From assembly GCA_038373885.1 (NCBI GenBank), contig JAWZYV010015826.1:1-64000 (forward strand): a stretch of 64,000 bases of DNA, written 5' to 3'. This document shows, piece after piece, positions 53,458-64,000 of the stretch (position 1 is the stretch's first letter; each line of letters opens with the position of its first letter). Source of the DNA: Cheiracanthium punctorium. Its lineage: Eukaryota > Arthropoda > Arachnida > Araneae > Cheiracanthiidae. The translations under genes and the position numbers were made by a program. The notes below the pieces were generated by a model. The model was given only the letters and a program-made list of their open reading frames with translations. It was not told the origin of the DNA and did not search any database.

Positions 53458-55958
53458 CCTTTCATTATATCACCGGCAAATGCACTGAAGGTACATTTTA
53501 TACTTTATTTTACGTCTCGTTTTGATAGAGAATGCCCTGAAATATTTGTGAGAGAGAAGATATAGGCTGGAAAATGATCCTTAGGCTAACTCTACACCAT
53601 AGGAATTGAGAATTGCATATCTCGGCATTTTCTTTTCAATCACTTGGTTAAAGTAGTAGTGCATGTTATGCACGAATACGAGGCGTAAAAGTTTTATCTT
53701 GGTCACCAAGAGGACTATCAAAATATAATATATAGGCCTTCTTAATCAAATCAATAATTGTTTTTTTGGGGGGCTTTTGGAGTGAATTTCTCACAGACAT
53801 AAGAAAAGTTGTCGAGGTGGTTAAGACAACAACTATGTTTACTAGTTGTTATTTTTAGTAAATGTAAGTTTTAAATATATTTATAAAGCAAATTTTAAAT
53901 AAAAATACCCCTCAATAGAAACACTGACTTATTAAAAAAACTCTCAATACAATCTTAGGCTGAGATAAATACGATAGTAATTGCACCATGCATGTTTGAA
54001 CATTCACTAGGTCATAATGTTTATTTCGCACTACTGGAATATCTGTCTATCTAACGAATATAACACTTGCCTGTGTAACATCTGACATCAAGTGACAATT
54101 TGTTGATCTTATAGCACTCTTGTACCAAACTTTAGAAAAAAAAAATTAAAAATTAAACATTAAAATAAAAGATCGGAAAGTAGTGAAATTAAGAAAAATA
54201 AATAAATAAAAATCCTTAAAAACTCTAAAATTTTACGTGCTAGAGCATTTTGAAACGTAGATTCGGATTCTACACACCAAAATACATACTAATGGATGTA
54301 TCACATCCCAGAGGCAAAATGGCTGTTGAGTAGTGTTATTACTGATAGTCAACTTACCAAAGAACAAACTACGATTGTTGTTGTTATTGTTATTGTTTTA
54401 TACGATTTTTCATGCATGATTAAGAATTGTAATTAGTTATTTATTACTGTTAATTTAAGCATTTTTTATTTATAATTGATTTTTGTAATAAGTTAGTTGC
54501 TTTAAGTTGTATTTAGAAATAACCGAAATTTTTTACAAATATTCTGAAACTCCCATCCCTTCCTCTGAAAAACCTTGATAAAACCCCAAAAAAAACCCTG
54601 ATAAAACCCCAAAAATCCTGAAAAAACCCAGATGTTTAACAACCCTGTCCATCTGTGCTCTTCTCTATCATCCCTACAGTCCTGCCCTGCCCCCCGTGAC
54701 TTTTATTTTTGTTTCGAAGTCTTAAGATGGATTTTGGGCATGAACGCACACCATTTAGATACACTGCAAGATGTCTAGAGAGCCGTAACCTCAAAGCTTT
54801 ACGGTATCTCACGAAATGTGTTCTGACAATGTTACAACCACTAGCAGCAACTCTGGAGTCGTTCACTTAAATCTATTGATTAAAACTAACACTCCTTTAT
54901 TGATTAAATTTCTTATTGGCTGATTTAAATCCTTTTACGCTAAAAATTTCCGAAAAATACTTTTTAAAGACAATAATTTGTAAACTCCTCAATTCGCCTC
55001 AACGCTCCCAATTCGCTAGATTCAATTTAGCTCTGTTTTCACTTAAATCTTGTCTATTTGAGAATTCTCACTTTTCTCCCCCACGAAAAGAAATGCCTGG
55101 TACTATTTCGTATAGCTATCACGTGACCAACGCTCTTCAACGGACAACGATGCCAAACGATGCCCTACACCATAGTCCCTCGCGGGCATCGAAGGACAAG
55201 CATGTCGTTATCAAAATATGAATTAAAAGAATTTCTGAAGAGGATACTGAATGCACTTTACTTAATGCTAAGTCCTTTTGCTGTGGGTGCTTACTTCATG
55301 GTGTATTCGATTGTGATAATTTTATTTTATATCCGAATACTAAATGCATCTTTTTCATATTCAGAATTGCAAAATAAATTCTACCTAGACATGGAGGGGA
55401 TGCTTTCGGTAAAGATTTTGCTTTAATGGACATAGTTTCTTACGATTGGATTATAAAAAGCTGCTGTAAAACAAATGAAGTTATGATATCTCCAGTCAAA
55501 GTGTGTTTATATGACAATGTGTGTGTCAACTATTTTACCTTTTTTCATGTAAATAAATTTGGTTGCTGCTTTAATTAAATCTCACAGCTGGTTTAACCAT
55601 GATTGCATTTCTGTATTCTGACTGTACTGTGAATTCGTTTTATAACTAAAGATTATAGTGAAATTATGTTCTATTTATTAAAAAAATACTTTTTGTATAG
55701 TGTATTGAGATATATATAATGTATTTGCCTTGATTTAAAATTTATTCTCTCGGGCTTATAATCATAGATTACAGCTCTGATAATAAAAAATGAAGAAAGC
55801 GAATAATTCAAACATATTTTTAGCTGTGCACTACTTATCATTCATTATACATATTAATCATTACTCAACTTAAAATTGCACCGTTAACAATTAATGTCAG
55901 AATAAGAAAATAGTAGAAAATACTGATTTAACAGCCTTAAATAACAAATTCCAGTGTA
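53458..55958. other. 2.5 kb without a recognised gene
   Basis: AACCCCAAAAA/CCTGATAAAACCCC short repeats at 54560-54635 end in AACAACCCTG, a possible hAT-type end without a partner. Plus-strand frames 54916-55221 and 55160-55426 (the second with a hydrophobic stretch) show no family signature. Confidence 0.4.
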
Positions 55959-56160
55959 AAATATTAATCCAAAACAGCAAATGTTCATAAAGCACCCTTT
56001 TTATAGCTTAAAATATTAATCTTAATAGAGCACAGATATATTAATCAAAAACGGATTGATTTTGTAAAAACGCTCATTCTATAGCTTAAATAATAATCAT
56101 AATTGAGTACAGTTATATTATTCAAAAACGGACAGATTTTGTAAAAACACCTCTTTTTTT
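55959..56160 (+). repeat. Short AT-rich tandem repeat
   Basis: Two clear and one weak unit of about 77 bp with ATTCAAAAACGGA and ATTTTGTAAAAAC. Confidence 0.55.
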
Positions 56161-57049
56161 TATTATTATTTAGGCTAAATGGTGCTGTTGTATAATGCTC
56201 AAAAATTGAGAATTTTTCGTTCCATTGATTTTTGTCGATTAATGGAGCAAATTTTACTCAATCGGGAGAATGGCTGTTTGAAGTCAAAAATTGAGTAAAA
56301 ATATACTCCGTTTAATTATAATTTTACTCAGTAGATTTAAGCGTGTTGTACTGCTGACCAAGGCGTTTACTTCGGAGATTATTAATTTCCTGAAAATGAT
56401 TATTCAATTTATGTATTTCTTTTCTCATTACATTTGAGCCAGCCATTGCATATTTGCCTTCTCAAATATGCATTTTGAATTCGTTAGCACAAATATAAAA
56501 AAAAATCGCCTAGAGCGTCATTAAATATGGAATAATTTCTTAGATTTAAAATTCCCATCTTCCTTTCATACAGCATTTTGAATTTATGAATTCTTTATAA
56601 CAATATTAATAAATGGTAAAGACAAGTTAACATTTGTATTAAAGGCATTAAAGGCAAGTTAACATTTGTTTTATTTCGACTGCTTTAGAGGACTAAACGT
56701 TAAAAGTACCTTACATTTCACTTAAATTTTATTACGATTAATAAAGTTAAGAGCATTAAAATGGCATTTACTTTTGTTGTTTATATCAAGTCAAATAACG
56801 TCAATAGGAGACTTTTTTTCTCCTGATGTTTACTTAATTTCTTGTGAAACGCCACTATTGAATTTTTATTTATTTATCTTTTTGTAACTTTCGGGGCATA
56901 TACCGTGTTAGGAAAGAGCTGCATTCATTAAAAAATTCGACTTTGACATTTTGATTCAATTACACGTTTCGGGGTATTCTTAATTCGTTTATGCGATTTT
57001 TACGGTGATGTATGAATGCATGTGTCTGTGTGCAGGGGGCAGGGGGGGG
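56161..57049. other. Nothing recognised
   Basis: AT-rich; recurring ATTGAGTAAAA/TTTTACTCAAT near 56245-56330 may be a decayed foldback element. G8 run near 57040. Confidence 0.4.
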
Positions 57050-57400
57050 TCTTAGAATGATAACTTCTATACGGTGTTTTCGATTCAGCTCAAATTTGAC
57101 ATGTAAATTATAGACCACCTTCGTACGACACTCGTCAATTTTGATCAGTACAGGACGGATAGTTTTTCAAAGAGCAACAAAAAACAATTTTTATTCATTA
57201 CGGCCCATGGACTGAAATTCTTGTACGTGCGGAAGCTTCTAAAAGGTGCATTCGATTGAACGCAAATTGGGTGTGTATATTATAGATCACCATCACACAA
57301 TTCGTATAGATTTTGATGTGTTTGAGGCTTATAGTTTTTGTACAAGCCTGCAAAAAGAGTTATTTTGCATACGGACTATTAGACGCAAACTGTTCGAAAA
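57050..57400 (-). repeat. Diverged relative of the CA-repeat family
   Basis: Two units: CGATTCAGCTCAAATTTGAC...ATTATAGACCACC and GTGCATTCGATTGAACGCAA...ATTATAGATCACCATC, the inverse of the GAGCTCAATCGAATGCACC and GGTGGTTTATAACATATA motifs at 2199, 31366 and 32952. Confidence 0.5.
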
Positions 57401-57790
57401 AACTACGTGATTTTGGTACATGAATACAAAAAATCTAATTATGTCCTGCACTTCAAAATTTTTAGAATGCCTCTTTACAAGCTTTACTATACATTGCAAT
57501 AAGCGATAAGCCTGTATCAGTTGCGAGACTTTCAGAAAAAATTCTTAAAAATTGACAGGTTAGTAGGATGTGTCACTTTCCGAAAATCTTTTGATGTGCA
57601 ATTCCATACTACAGTTTTTTTTCTGAAAGTTTTCTGAAAGGCATCCATGTTTCATTTATTACGAGGAGGGGGGGGGTGTAATACAGCTTATAAAGAATTA
57701 TCCTGGATTTTTTCGAGTCCCTGGGGCAATTAGTTTATTTCAATTTGTGGACCTAGTCCTTGAGAGATTTTGTTTCTTCGAACTACACCC
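57401..57790. other. Nothing recognised
   Basis: Contains a G9 run near 57670; no repeat boundaries. Confidence 0.45.
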
Positions 57791-58288
57791 TTAACCCTTT
57801 AACGCGCAGTGTGTCCGCTCCGGGAACGCCAAACTCTGACTTTTTGACTGTTGCCAGTCACGAAGAATAGATTTGATTTCTATAAAAATAGTTGCGGGTG
57901 ACATCGCTCCACGAGAATCCTTTACTTTTTAGCACGTCATTTCCCGTCAAAAAATGGTCACGATTATTTTTAACAGCACTGACATCTGCCGAAAGATGGA
58001 AGAACGCGAGAACAGCTGGATAGATTGCCCAATGCTTAAAAAAGGGCAGCCGTTGCCATCGCTCGACTTAACTACCAGCAAGATGGCGGATGATCGAAAC
58101 GTTCATCGCGTGCCACAGATCTAGAGAGCTTTTTTGACGACAGCCAGCTGCGTTAAAAAAGAGTCTCTAGATCTGTGGCACGCGATGAACGTTTCGATCG
58201 TCCGCCATCTTGCTGGTAGTTAAGTCGAGTGATGGCAACGGCTGCCCTTTTTTAAGCATTGGGAAAAGGTTGCGCCTCAAAGGGTTAA
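57791..58288 (-). mobile_element. TTAA-1 MITE, copy 19
   Basis: TTAA both sides, both arms present, slightly shortened loop (GACGACAGCCAGCTGCG). It ends only 18 bases before the large mariner-type element. Confidence 0.9.
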
Positions 58289-60120
58289 AGTGCGCTAGCA
58301 TCTATACAGGGTGTCCAGTACTAACGCTGTCCAACGGCTATTTCCTTAACCGTTAGCCAGAGACACATATAGTTCCAATTGCAAAAATGCTTAAAATTGT
58401 ATAATCTATTATATCAAAAATAATTGAAGTCAATAAATAAATTCCTAAAAAAATTACGAAATCTAAATTTTTATACGGTCCCCGGGTCCTATCAGTAGAG
58501 CTGAAGCAAACCGCATGTATTCGGTACTAAGATACGGATAATCACTCAGACACGAAGTAACGAATTGTTACTTTTCGGTTGATATCGTTACTCGATCCGA
58601 AGGTTTCGGATCGAGCAGCTTCGAACTTCGAATACAGACTGCCAGGCGAGGCGAACTAGGGGGGAAACAGGTTCCAGTAATCGAGTACTAATATCTTCTG
58701 ATATTTGTAACTGGCAGTTACTGGATATCGGATCGCGGTTTCAAGGGGGAAAATGACTTTCGAGTGTGCATTTCGGATCGACCAGGTTCGAACTTCGAAT
58801 ACAAGACTGCGGGAGGGAGAAAATGAATTTCGGTATTTGAGTAATAGTATGTTCCGTTCCGTTACTAGATACCGGAAGTATTATGGATTCTCGCTGTTTG
58901 AAGGGAAAAATCAGTTTCGGTATTTGAGTAGTAGTATGTTCTGGTTGCAATTCGTTTGTGCCGAGCCGGATGGTATCGTTTTGATGAGGTTTGGAAGAAT
59001 CCGTATGTATCGTTACAGTTATGGAGATGGATATACTATCTGCTGCTCTATTGATATGGGTCGTACAATGGGGGGATAGGATCCGGTGTATAGCATGTTC
59101 TTATGCGTAGTTGAACTTTTTTTGCGGGGGGGGGGAAGGGGGAGTTCTTATAATTGTAGAGGAGCAATACATATAAGAGAAGCATGTTAGTAAGGGGTGC
59201 TAATTTCGGGCTTTCTAACATTTTGGTACTAAATAATGATTGCAACATTTTGGTACTAAATAGTGCAATCAGAATTCTTTCTTTCAGTCCTATCAGTTAT
59301 ATCCAGAAACATTTTTCTTTATACAATTTCATGCAAAATGAAAAAAAAAAAAAAAATCGTCCTTATACGACTAAAATTCACCGAGTTAAGATGCAACAAA
59401 CATGTTGACTTAAGCCACTTTTCCACGTTCAAAAATATTCCGTTACGGTGAACCGTTAGGGGACTGTATAAATATTGAAATTCTATATTATAGGTTTTAA
59501 TATATTTTTCTGTCATAATGCGGAAAAAGAAGAAAAACTAATTTTAGAATACTAATCTATAAGCAGAAGATTATAGCAGGTTATAGCAAAGCTTTAGAAA
59601 AATTTATCTTGGGTCTTTGGAAAATCTTTTCTCTAAATGAAGTAACAGAATTTTAATAAATTGTGTAAATGAAAAAAAAAATGTTTTGTCGAAACAATGA
59701 AAAATTTATTAAAAAGATAGAACATCTAAACTTTTGACAATTTTTTGAATATATTTGAATATCTTGAAATGAAATATCGTGTTTCAGGTAAAATGGTTGC
59801 CAGACATTAATTATTTGAGATTCAGTTTTCCTGCTGATATGGCAACAGACAATAAACATTAAATTTTAATATGTTACTGGAGTTGAAAAACTGTTGTTTA
59901 AGTTACTTTGTTAGTGTTTGACTAAAGTTTATGATATTTGAGTTCGTAGCTTATTGATAAAAAACGAATGATGATGTTTAATACTAATGAATACACTGAA
60001 ATGCTGTTACTTTACGGAGAATTTCATCGGAATAAGCGAGAGGCTGCGAAACAGTATGTCATAAAATTTCCGAATGACAATCACCCATCTGCTAGACCAA
60101 TATCAAACGTAGTGACGCGT

Positions 60121-60430
60121 TTAACCCTTTGAGGCGCAACCCTTTCGCAATGCTGAAAAAAGGGCAGCCATTGCCATCGCTCGACTTAACTACCAGCAAG
60201 ATGGCGGACGATCGAAACGTTCATCGCGTGCCACAGATCTAGAGACCGTTTTTTGACGCAGCTGGCTGTGCGCGGGCACAGCCAGCTGTCCAGGTAGTTA
60301 AGTCGAGCGATGGCAACGGCTGCCCTTTTTTAAGCATTGGGCAATCTATCCAGCTGTTCTCGCGTTCTTCCATCTTTCGGCAGATGTCAGTGCTGTTAAA
60401 AATAATCGTGACAATTCTTTGACGGGAGCA
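60121..60430 (+). mobile_element. TTAA-1 MITE, copy 20, right end missing
   Basis: First of a head-to-tail pair in the transposase gene. Left end, arms (right arm partly deleted) and most of the unique segment, stopping at GACGGGA. Confidence 0.85.
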
Positions 60431-60440
60431 TCATAGCGAC

Positions 60441-60886
60441 TTAAGCTTTTGAGGCGCAACCCTTTCCCAATGCTGAAAAAAGGGCAGCCGTTGCCATCGC
60501 TCGACTTAACTACCAGCTGGCTGTGCTCGGCACAGCCAGCTGCGTCAAAAAAGGGGTCTCTAGATCTGTGGCACGCGCTGAACGTTTCGATCGTCCGCCA
60601 TCTTGCTGGTAGTTAAGTCGAGCGATGGCAACGGCTGCCCTTTTTTCAGCATTGGGCCATCTATCCAGCTGTTCTCGCATTCTTCCCTTTTTCGGCAGAT
60701 GTCAGTGCTGTTAAAAATAATCGTGACAATTCTTTGACGGGAAATGACGTGCTAAAGGATTCTCGTGGAGCTATGCCACCCTCAACTATTTTTATAGAAA
60801 TCAAATCTATTCTTCGTGACTGGCAACAGTCAAAACGTCAGAATTGGGTGTTCCGAGAGCGGGATCACTGCGCGTTAAAGGGTTAA
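60441..60886 (+). mobile_element. TTAA-1 MITE, copy 21
   Basis: Second of the pair; left end changed to GCTTTTGAGGCGC, left arm shortened before the loop, right end intact. The outer TTAAs of the pair (60121 and 60883) reduce to one in-frame TTAA codon pair (V-T-R-L-R-E) in the transposase. Confidence 0.85.
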
Positions 60887-61118
60887 GAGAAACCGGTAGC
60901 GTTCTAAATCGCAAAAGATCAAGAAGCATCAAGGATTTAACAAAGCACGTGCATGTGGAAGATGTCCTACGATATGCTCTCGCTCATCCACAGTCTAGTG
61001 TAAGAAGCATTAGCGAAGCATGTGGTTATTCTAAATCACAAGTATGGAATATTTTAAGTGCATATGGTGCATATCCATATCGCCTCATTTTGGTTATTGC
61101 CTGGGGACAAAGAATGTA

Positions 61119-61706
61119 TTAGGTTGTAACGAAAGTTTTCCGCCACTCCAAGTACTGCCTGCACAAGCAGTTCGCGTTGGTGTCTTTGCCAATATTTTGT
61201 AAAACGATTTTTGTTATTTGAAAGAAAAGACTTGTTTTAGAGCACTGTGTTGTGAAATCTGTAAAACAATATCGTTATGATTAAGTATAAGGTGCCTGAA
61301 ATAGAACTACCACGCTACCTGATTGATCCATCATTTACTCTCAGTTTTGTCGCAAAAAGTCTCAGCTACAGAATGACACTGAGTTATGTGTGCAGCTTAA
61401 GGTACTACTGTTGTATCATACGGCACTGTGAAGATTTGGTACCGAAAGTTCAAAAACGAGGACTAGGATATTAAAGAAGCAGAGCGCTCTGGTCAGCCTA
61501 CTAATGCTGATGAGGCCCGCCTACCAGAATTTGTGGAAGAAAATAAAATATTCATCCTCTCGAGAGCTAGCTAAAAGAGTCAGACTTTAGTGCCATGTCC
61601 ATTAGTCGCGCTAAGCATTGCATAAACTTGGCATATAAGGTCAATAGCTGGGTACCGCGTGAGCTGACTCAAGCAAATCTGGCGGAAAACTTTCGTTACA
61701 ACCTGA
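61119..61706 (+). mobile_element. Deleted mariner element, 588 bp, with transposase fragments
   Basis: Ends TTAGGTTGTAACGAAAG and inverse TCAGGTTGTAACGAAAG, TA on each side. Frames inside include GTVKIWYRKFKNED, IKEAERSGQPTN (the HTH_48 region of mariner transposases) and WVPRELTQANLAE, all from the N-terminal half; the catalytic half is deleted. It interrupts the larger transposase at a TA. Confidence 0.85.
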
Positions 61707-62388
61707 TAGATTTGATTTCTGCAATTTCATTTTGAATAAGCAAAATGATAATATGTCGTTCGTTAGTGACATTATGTTTACCGATGAGTGCCAGTTTACA
61801 AGACAGGGTGTTGTAAATGCACAAAATTGTCACTATTGGTCTCTGCAAAACCCGCATATCATTCGCCCGAACAGACATCAAGTGCGTTGATCGATAAGTG
61901 TTTGGTGCGGCATATGGAAAGAGACCTTAATTGGGCCATTTTTTTTTTTCGATGACGCTTTAAAATCCGAAAGATATACACAGATTTTAGAGGGCTCAGT
62001 GACTGTCTTCTTAGACGAGTGCGTTCCACTACGAGATTTGTAACAAATGTGGTTTCATCGAGATGGTGCTCCAGCACATAAATCGCTAAAGCCACGTAGT
62101 GTTCCAAGAAAAACATTTGGAAATAATATAATTGGGTACGGCGGTCCTGTTTAGCGGCCTCCGAGATCACCAGACCTGAATCCCTTAGATTACTTTCTCC
62201 GGGGTTTCATGAAAAACAAAATATATGAAAAAGAATCAACAAGTCCATCAGACTTACTAAATCGTATCTGTGTAGCATGCAGATGTGTAACACCGAGTAT
62301 GCTACGCAAATTACAGGAAGAGTTTTTGACACAGGTGTATGTTTGCATTGCATCCGAAGGAAGCTATTTTGAGAAAATGTTACGCTAA

Positions 62389-62825
62389 TAGAATTTGTAA
62401 TATTATTTTAAGTTTCTAAAATTGCATATATTCGTATTTTAAAATGTTTGATATTCTGATTTAATGTTTATTGAAAAGTTCAACTCCCTTGTTTCTTTTT
62501 TTTAATGTTATTTAAGACAATTTCTTTTAAAAAAACTCTTTAAAAAGTTCTGTTTTCAGTATAGGCTATATTTTTATGTTAATTTATTGGGTACACATAG
62601 TTAAACGTTAATATTCTTTATTGCAATCTACAATCATAAAATAGTTAATGAAATTGCTAATAAATATTACAAGGCTCTAAACCACGTACATTAATTTTTC
62701 TCAAATTCATTTTGTATACAACCCTTATTTCGCAGCTCAAAAAGTGCTCTAACTTTAAGCAGCTGTAACTCGCGAATTTTGGTCGTAGAAGGACGATTTT
62801 TTTTTTTTAATTTTTGTAAATATAA
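62389..62825. other. 3' non-coding part of the large element
   Basis: AT-rich, between the transposase stop and the right terminal repeat; no feature recognised. Confidence 0.5.
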
Positions 62826-62915
62826 CTGATAGGACCGTGTAAAAATTTAAATTTGGTAATTTTTAATAGGATTTGATTTATTGACTTCGATTGTTTCTCA
62901 TATAATAGATTATAC

Positions 62916-63388
62916 CAGAGGTTCCCAAACTGGGTGCCACGGCACCCTAGGGTGCCACGAGCGTATGTCAGGGGTGCCGTGGAGATAATCAAGGAAAGTG
63001 TTTTGGTGGAGTATAATCCAATAATTTCCTCTGAACCGGTATCCCCCAAGAAATTGAGCCAAGCCGATCACTAAGTGGGCTCAAACAAAAATATTTCAGT
63101 CAAGTTCTAGACTGTCCTGTAGCCTCTGTTTTATAGGAACTCCTTGAAATGGGGGTATTGTCAAAATTCTATATCGCTTTCCCAAGAGAGTACTTTCTTG
63201 ATAGTTAGCCCTACAAACAAACAAACAAAAAATAACGTAAAATGCATCCAAACTTCTTCATTCTAACCTTCATATCCATATTGCTTTAAAGGAAATCTGC
63301 CGCGAAAGATTTTAGCCTGACAAGGGTGCCGCGAAATGCTTTTAACCTGACAAGGGTGCCGCGGGGGGAAAAAGTTTGGGAACCCCTG
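62916..63388 (+). mobile_element. hAT MITE, 473 bp, in the right terminal repeat
   Basis: Ends CAGAGGTTCCCAAACTGGG and, inverted, CAGGGGTTCCCAAACTTTT; perfect 8-bp target duplication GATTATAC at 62908-62915 and 63389-63396. GGGTGCCGYG motifs recur near both ends. Non-coding. Confidence 0.9.
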
Positions 63389-63479
63389 GATTATACAATT
63401 TAAAGCATTTTTGCAATTGGAACTATGTGTCTCTGACTAACGGTTTAGGAAATAGCGTTAGCACTGGACACCCTCTATA

Positions 63480-63660
63480 TGATGCATTCGATTTAGCTCA
63501 TATTAAGTACGCATATTATAGGTCACTGTCTTGCACACTATATAGATTTTGGTGTGTATAGAACTTATTTTTTTTAACAGGGTATAGAAAAGTACTCCTA
63601 TACAGAGCGATCTATACACTCAAATTATTTGAAGTGCACTAGCTTCTGCAGACTGCATTC
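63480..63660 (-). repeat. Diverged relative of the CA-repeat family
   Basis: GATGCATTCGATTTAGCTCA, CATATTATAGGTCACTGTC and ATAGATTTTGGTGTGTATAG match the inverse of the family core. Directly follows the large element. Confidence 0.5.
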
Positions 63661-63672
63661 GACTGAGCTGCA

Positions 63673-63956
63673 TTAACCCATTTGTGCCTGGATATTTTTG
63701 CGACTTTCTTCGATTTTTATTGATAACAGAAATAATAGATATATTTCTGATGTCAACTTCTTGAACAAGGGGTGATTTTGTTTAAAATCATTATGCATAA
63801 AAATCGAAATATCAACATCCTACTTGGTCATGCTAAAACATTTTTTTGAGTTGAGGCTCAATACTGATGAATAAAGGCTAGGAAAAATAAATAACGTTTT
63901 CGACTAATAGCGAACATGCCGTCCCAAAAAAGGGACACTAGGCATAAATGGGTGAA
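63673..63956 (-). mobile_element. TTAA-2 MITE, copy 5
   Basis: CCCATTTGTGCCTGG start, inverse CCCATTTATGCCTAGTG end; left TTAA intact, right one now TGAA. Closest to the copy at 20461. Confidence 0.9.
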
Positions 63957-64000
63957 ATTTATTCAAACTCTTGGTTAAAATCAAGTGTTGGGAAAATCGA

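Larger units (their letters stand above)
59968..62388 (+). pseudogene. Decayed mariner-superfamily transposase of the large element
   Basis: Three segments. 59968-60120 starts MMMFNTNEYTEMLLLYGEFH, the N-terminal helix of the DUF4817-type DNA-binding domain. 60887-61118 continues with TGSVLN and the helix-turn-helix VRSISEACGYSKSQVWNIL. 61709-62388 holds the nuclease: D in MFTDECQF, VWCGI, D in WFHRDGAPAH, and SPDLNPLDYFLRG, ending EKMLR and TAA. I count about 41 residues from the second to the third D, suggesting a DD41D-type triad rather than DD34D/E, with the caveat that a stop lies in this interval and small indels may alter the count. In-frame stops also follow RHQVR and VPLRDL, and the frame is one base off at the mariner junction. 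Inactive. Confidence 0.7.
58307..63475 (+). mobile_element. Mariner-superfamily element with ~190-bp terminal inverted repeats, carrying four later insertions
   Basis: Left end CAGGGTGTCCAGTACTAACG and right end, inverted, GAGGGTGTCCAGTGCTAACG, with TA on both sides. The match continues inward through CAATTGCAAAAATGCTT, AATTGTATAATCTATTATAT, GAAGTCAATAAAT and CGGTCCTATCAGT to about 58502 on the left and 62826 on the right, some 190 bp each. A plus-strand transposase gene lies at 59968-62388. Nested inside: TTAA-1 copies 20 and 21, a deleted mariner (61119-61706) and a hAT MITE (62916-63388, inside the right terminal repeat). Removing them leaves roughly 3.3 kb. The left interior (58560-58950) has repeated CGAACTTCGAATACA and TCGGTATTTGAGTA motifs of unknown origin. 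Confidence 0.75.

Overview
The window looks like repeat-dense, AT-rich nuclear DNA of an arthropod, most likely an arachnid (probably a spider). I base this on piggyBac-like, Tc1/mariner and hAT elements in very high density, tRNA-derived SINEs, LINE reverse transcriptase and C-terminal fragments of a kind I associate with spider genomes, and spliced coding exons. The lineage is an inference. There are no operons, ribosome binding sites, CRISPR arrays or prokaryotic genes.

The dominant feature is a non-autonomous piggyBac-like family, here called TTAA-1: 21 recognisable copies plus one old relic. A full copy is about 490-555 bp, flanked by TTAA, with ends CCCTTTGAGGCGCA and (inverted) CCCTTTAACGCGCA. 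The left half is a near-perfect palindrome with arms of about 120 bp; a unique right segment of about 250 bp follows. Two further TTAA families occur: TTAA-2 (about 283 bp, five copies) and TTAA-3 (one copy).

Region by region. 0.9-8.5 kb: TTAA-1/2 copies, a deleted mariner-type element hit by another repeat, a 197-bp palindrome, a small hAT element and a SINE. 10.6-17.8 kb: a Tc1 element (12241-17419) inserted in an older repeat and itself carrying an ORF1-only LINE-like insertion with three zinc knuckles. 18.0-24.2 kb: a deleted mariner, a broken Pif1-type helicase, and a nested pogo-like element. 24.5-33.5 kb: hAT elements, a roughly 160-bp tandem array, a tRNA-Glu relic beside a nearly intact tRNA-Gln, SINEs, and large CA-containing repeats. 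34.8-39.5 kb: the best host gene candidate, five exons on the minus strand, coding about 140 residues of unknown function; four of its features (three introns with TTAA-1 copies and one with a second copy of the tandem array) show how the repeats sit around it. 40.8-51.4 kb: more TTAA-1 copies, a reverse transcriptase fragment and small MITEs. 52.0-53.5 kb: a broken copy of a widespread repeated arthropod protein family cut by a LINE tail. 58.3-63.5 kb: a mariner-superfamily element with terminal inverted repeats near 190 bp, containing a decayed transposase interrupted by two TTAA-1 copies and a mariner, and a hAT element in its right end.

Several insertions can be read against an empty copy of the same site elsewhere in the window, which gives precise boundaries and a relative order of events. 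Apart from the 34.8-39.5 kb gene and the tRNA-Gln, I see no convincing host genes.
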